Position numbers and translations under genes: made by a program
Shown here: positions 60,333 to 64,000 of the stretch, piece by piece
Numbering within the stretch: position 1 is the first letter of the stretch
Layout of the letters: every line of letters begins with the position of its first letter
Assembly (NCBI GenBank): GCA_000818945.1
Contig: KN805396.1
Coordinates: 209,857 to 273,856 of the forward strand
DNA from: Schizochytrium sp. CCTCC M209059
Taxonomy: Eukaryota > Sar > Bigyra > Thraustochytrida > Thraustochytriidae
Direction: 5' to 3'
Length of the DNA: 64,000 nucleotides
Notes under the pieces: generated by a model
The model's database searches: none
Seen by the model: the letters and a program-made list of their open reading frames with translations, nothing else
What the model was told of the DNA's origin: nothing

Positions 60333-61260
60333 GGTGATGTCGAGCAACCAGTAGCTGCGTGGCTCCGCGCGTCGCCCGCGGCAGCTACGTGGGAAGCTTC
60401 GCGAGCTCGGCGCCCGGTGCTAAAGCGGCAGACGTGCTCGCGCGCAAGCTCTTGCGCTCGCGAGCCCGAGCAGGGAAGCCTCGACCCCCGAAACCCTGAA
60501 CAGATCTGCGCAAGAAGGCCGTTCAAGGCCTGAGGTTGCGCAGCCTGCGTGCAACCGCTGCGTAGGGCGTCAGAGCGCGCGCGGCGGCGGCGAGGGCCAC
60601 TGGCTGCAGCGCGCGCGACCGACTCGCGCGGCGCGCGGCGGCAGCGGCTCACCGGGCGCGGGCTCCTTTTTTTGCTCTGCGATCGACTGTTGGAGAAATA
60701 GTTTTGTTGTTTTTGTTGTTGTATACTACCTAGGCCTAGATGACGGTTTCCGTGTATAACAATATGCCAGTGATGATGACTGCAAGAAGGGTCCAGCAAA
60801 CAGGCGAAGCTCGACATCATCTTGCGCATGGTATAGACATGATAAAGTTGGGTTCATCTTGGGAAGTTTCATCTTGGTCTCGAAAGTGGAGATGCCAATC
60901 GTGCCCGCCGGATTATTATAATCTGTTGTTTGTTTGTTTGTCCAAAATAAAAATAAAAATGGGACGCGTTCAGATGAGAGAAGTCAACTTGAATCTTAAA
61001 GTAGAGTGTGAAGAGTGCGCGAATGAGGCTAAACAAGATGAAAAGACATCAAAATTGGCGACATGATGTAAAGGGATAAAACGAGAAAAGGACGAGTTCA
61101 CCGTTTTTTTAAAAGCTGAGGAAAAGAAAATGAAATGGTGAATTTTTAAAGGAGAGAGAAAAAATCACGGTAGGCGCGCGCGATCTTGAGAAATTGCGTT
61201 GCATTGGATTGTATCGCATCGGATCGCAGCACGTTGCATCGCATCGCGATGATGTTAGCC
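60333..61260. other. Region upstream of CEP164 and downstream of the mini-copy
   Basis: About 930 bp. GC-rich for the first 330 bp after the CEP164 start, then AT-rich with TTG runs near 60702-60723. A TAGGCCTA palindrome lies at 60731-60738. No supported gene. Confidence 0.45.
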
Positions 61261-61697
61261 TTAGAGACTGGCAGGGGGATCTTGCAAGCCGTTCTCTTTG
61301 CGCAGCTTTGCGGCCTTAAAGAGGGCTCTGTACTTTTGGTCGCACGGATGGTCCCAACTCGATTGGCCGTCCGAGAATGAAAAGTAGTACTGTGCAGTAG
61401 TCACTCGTTAGTTTCGACTTTCAGCCTGCGAAAGGCATTTTTTTGTCCTCATCAACGTACAACCTCATTCGTGTCGATAGTTCTGCACGGTTTCCAATGC
61501 TCGGGCAGGGGGGCCTTGAGGCCGTCGCGCGCAATCCACAGGAACTCCTCATCCTCGGGAAAACTCATGCCCAACCATTTCCCATAGTCCAAGCACTCTT
61601 CTCTTGTGGGCGTGTAGTTGGGATCAATTTCCTCCTCGAGCACAACGGAGTCCGGCGTCGCCTTGTCCGTCGTGTTTTCACCAGGCGTTTGCGACAT
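61261..61697 (-). CDS. Mini-CEP164: stand-alone N-terminal WW module, two exons
   Basis: Exon 1 is 61461-61697 (79 codons; MSQTPGENTTDKATPDS then VVLEEEIDPNYTPTREECLDYG) and exon 2 is 61261-61389 (YYFSFSDGQSSWDHPCD then a short new tail QKYRALFKAAKLRKENGLQ ending in TAA at 61261). A 71-bp phase-0 intron has the same gtacgt donor and cacag acceptor type as CEP164, at the same codon. The product is 121 residues with the complete N-terminal helix-WW module and none of the coiled coil. Compared with CEP164 the core from VVLEEE to DTNE is near-identical with conservative changes; across 17 codons of exon 2 core all seven base differences are synonymous. This argues for a maintained protein rather than a decayed fragment. 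In animals this module binds the kinase TTBK2; competition with full-length CEP164 is inference. Confidence 0.85.
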
Positions 61698-62239
61698 TTC
61701 GCTTGATTGCTCCTTCGAAAAGGACGCGCACTTTTATGTCGCTCAAGGCAAGATGGCGCTGGAGAGCTGCTTCGAAGGCGCAAGCTTTAGCAGCCTGCAG
61801 CAGCGCGCGCGGCCCCGCGTCCACGCTCCCGTCCGCTCTGTGCGTCGTTTTGTCTCTGCGCGGCCGGTTGAGTAGGGCCAAAAAAAAACGCAGCGGAGAA
61901 CTTGCGCAACCCCAAATCCGAGAAAATCGAGGAGATTCCGAAATCTAGTAGGGCGCGGGAGAAAGTTGCTTTCGTTTGCTTATTATTGTTCTACATTGCT
62001 GCTACAGCATAGCGTCGCGAAGTCAAGGCTTGTTATGCCATGCTACTAGGCTGGATAAGGAGCTTTGTCGACGTTGAATACAAGGGATGATGAGAAGGAT
62101 TCTGGAGCGGAGATGATCGTGCGGACGTCTGGGTCAGGACAGGAAAGGCGAGCGAAGGTGAGCGATGAGATGACCCTTTAAGCTTGTCGCGCTCAAAGAC
62201 GTGAGCGGCGCTGTTGAAGAAGCATTATTGCTCCAAATC
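61698..62239. other. Intergenic region between mini-CEP164 and the BART-like gene
   Basis: About 540 bp, promoter of the mini-CEP164 gene and 3' UTR of the upstream gene. No gene or strong repeat is seen. Confidence 0.45.
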
Positions 62240-62638
62240 TCACCAAAGGTCCTGGGTTTCCTCGGCCACCTTGTCGTACGCAGCAATTTCGTCAACAAGG
62301 ATGCGGGAAAAAGCCTGAATATCCGAAGTGGCTTCAATAAGGACGAGATTGTCGGCCAATTCGCTCGCGCGGAGCGCATCGAGGAACTTTGTTCTTGACC
62401 ATCCCAACGCATCGAGCTCGGCCTTGACTCGCGTCTCCACAAGGTGCTGGAAGTCCTCGAAGACGTCCATGATGCCGTGGCCGAGATTATCGCCGTGTGC
62501 GATATCGTCGCTCCAGCCCGCGCCCGCGCTTTCCAGAGCGCGGAGCTCTTCACGACGGTCGCGCACAAGATTCTGCAAAACGTGTGCAAGGTCGACCTCG
62601 TCCAGGAGCGCATCCAGCTCCATAGCTTCGCGCTCCAT
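62240..62638 (-). CDS. BART-domain-like protein (ARL2BP/CFAP36 type)
   Basis: A 132-residue, helical protein. The sequence VLQNLVRDRREELRALESA, then a Gly/Asp loop, VFEDFQHLVETRVKAELDAL, GWSRTKFLDALRASELAD, and SDIQAFSRILVDEIAAYDKV follows the six-helix order of the BART domain, where the pattern F-x-x-Y/F-x-x-LVE...L-x-x-x-G/I...F and a terminal DFxxFKxx helix bind ARL2/ARL3 GTPases. The match is by pattern and spacing, not by diagnostic residues. The ATG at 62638 is preferred; an internal ATG at 62623 is possible. It is the third consecutive minus-strand gene with a cilium-related look. Confidence 0.55.
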   Translation of the reverse strand: MEREAMELDALLDEVDLAHVLQNLVRDRREELRALESAGAGWSDDIAHGDNLGHGIMDVFEDFQHLVETRVKAELDALGWSRTKFLDALRASELADNLVLIEATSDIQAFSRILVDEIAAYDKVAEETQDLW

Positions 62639-64000
62639 GGGCGGGCTTTCACTCGTGCCTGCAAACGTGCGCTTTCCCGCCCTGGCTTGGCCCGCCCTGG
62701 CTAGCTTCGCCCCGGCTTCTCCTGGCTGATCTCGCCTGGCTTTGCGCGGCAGCGGCCCGACTCGGCTTGGCTTGGCTTCGACCGCTGCGCTGCGCTGTGC
62801 TGCGCCGCGTTTTGTGTTGTCCGCTTCGCCGTGGTCTCCTGCGTTCTCTGTTCCCGCAAGTACCCGCAGACAGGGTGTGCACCGACCGACCGCGGACGCT
62901 ATGTGATAGACCGCCCGCAGATGCGCGCCCTCGCTCGTCTCGCTCGTCCCCTTCGACTCGCTCGTCTTCTTCGTCAAAGCCGCGGCGTAGCGCAGCGCGG
63001 CGCAGCGCAGCGCGGTGCAGCGTAAGCGAGACCTGGATTATTCCTCGAGGCCTGGGCGCGAACCGCGGCGCGACAAGCCGTCCGTCATCTCTATCTATCT
63101 GTGAACAGTGAGACGCTGCGAGAGCGCCGTAGGGTGGCCGCGATGCAGCATCGCGGCCACCTCGCTGCTCTGGCTGGCCGAGCTGCCCGCCGCCTCCGGC
63201 GCTGCTCCACGCAGGCTGCAGCGCGGTGCAGCGCGCGGCGCTCACGTGCGACGATTCCGTGCCAGGGTCGGCCGCGCCGCAGAGGTTCGATAGACGATGA
63301 TCAAGCGCCAGGCGCGCTCCTGCACATTTCCTCGTCGTCGACGACCCGCAAGCCCCGTCCATCCCTCGCCGCGAGCGGGGTCTTCGGCCGCTGCGCAGGG
63401 CGCTGCGTCGGCCCCGCCTCGCCCCGCGTCGCCTCGCGTCGCCTTGCGGCCGGCGGCGCAGCGCAGCGCAGCGCAGCAGGTCGGGCGGGTCTCGCCGCTG
63501 CGACGATGGCATCATTCACGCCAAGGATACTACGTACATACATATCATCGCGCTTTCTTTCACAGGTGAGAGAGAGGGACCAGGTCTGTCTGTCTTGGCC
63601 TCCGCGGACCCGCCGCGGGGAATCGAGCGGCGGCGCGCGGCGCGGTCCCGGCAAACAAGCGCCGGCGCGCAGGCCCGTTGCGGCTCGGTGCGGCGGCCGC
63701 CGCTGCAGCTGCTGCCGCCGCTGCTGCTGCTGCTGCTGCTGAGCCGAGAAGGAAGGCAGCGCGGCAGACGCGCGTTTTCGCAGACAGGCTCGGCGACGGG
63801 TCGATCTCCGCTGGCCTTGCTTTGCTTGCTCCCTTCCTTGCTTTGCTTGCTTCCTTCCTAGGTACATATAGGCCTTGCCGGCCTTGGCCCGTTCTTTCCT
63901 GCGCGCTGTCTCGCCTGCTCTCGCCCCTTCCGGCGTTCTCTCGGGCGTTCTTTCGCCCTTCCCCCTCCCGCCCGCCTTCCTTCCTTCAAGCTGCCTCTTT
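62639..64000. other. End of window, no supported gene
   Basis: 1.36 kb, GC-rich, with GCAGC runs near 62985-63020 and 63455-63478, seven CTG units near 63719-63740, and CTTGCTT/CCTTCC repeats near 63805-63860. Frames over 180 codons occur on both strands at once and have no family similarity. The promoter of the BART-like gene lies at the left end. Confidence 0.5.

Noticed and set aside
62639..64000. Open frames of up to 288 codons at the right end
   Set aside because: They occur on both strands over GCAGC and CTG repeats and have no recognisable domain.

Overview
This window looks like nuclear DNA from a gene-dense, intron-poor, GC-rich protist. Flagellar and basal-body genes (DNAAF11, CEP164), RNase P p30, Mediator CDK8, Pcf11, POT1, an ER P58IPK-type co-chaperone and spliceosomal GT-AG introns make it clearly eukaryotic. 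Long single-exon genes, frequent divergent pairs, very short convergent gaps and abundant trinucleotide repeats fit a thraustochytrid-like stramenopile (Aurantiochytrium, Schizochytrium, Hondaea). That placement is inference; no rRNA or marker gene is present to settle it. All starts below were chosen as real ATG codons, and three genes had to be built as spliced models.

Layout. 0-9 kb: 6-phosphogluconate dehydrogenase, dynein assembly factor DNAAF11, a large lectin/PSI-type membrane receptor and a mitochondrial-type RsmH/METTL15 methyltransferase. 9-18 kb: an Aha1-N plus LRR fusion, an AK3-type adenylate kinase, Pcf11, a four-pass membrane protein and a TLC-domain protein. 18-25 kb: a spliced CDK8, an uninterrupted (CTG)170 tract, a peroxisomal-type SLC25 carrier, membrane-anchored RidA and a PUB-domain protein preceded by a 200-bp tandem duplication. 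25-36 kb: a MORN/C1-like protein, a DNAJC17-like J protein, RNase P p30, P58IPK/DNAJC3, an unknown nuclear-looking protein and a TIR-like gene. 36-48 kb: a Sec14-like protein, a secreted trypsin-like protease, a coiled-coil protein, a 5'-nucleotidase with EF-hands and a polyQ insert, a WD40 protein with a CaaX end, and a POT1-like protein. 48-51 kb: gene-poor, simple-repeat-rich DNA. 51-54.6 kb: two unrecognised proteins. 54.7-62.6 kb: full-length CEP164, a separate 121-residue copy of only its N-terminal WW module, and a BART-like protein, all on the minus strand. 62.6-64 kb: no supported gene.

The genes are mostly unrelated housekeeping functions. One coherent theme is the flagellum: DNAAF11 (dynein preassembly), CEP164 (distal appendages), its mini-paralogue and a BART-like protein. 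Others fall into RNA-end processing (Pcf11, RNase P p30), ER/cytosolic chaperoning (P58IPK, Aha1-N/LRR, DNAJC17-like) and telomere protection (POT1). The two most notable observations are the (CTG)170 tract between CDK8 and the carrier, and the mini-CEP164, which keeps the parental intron position and shows only synonymous changes across the conserved WW core.
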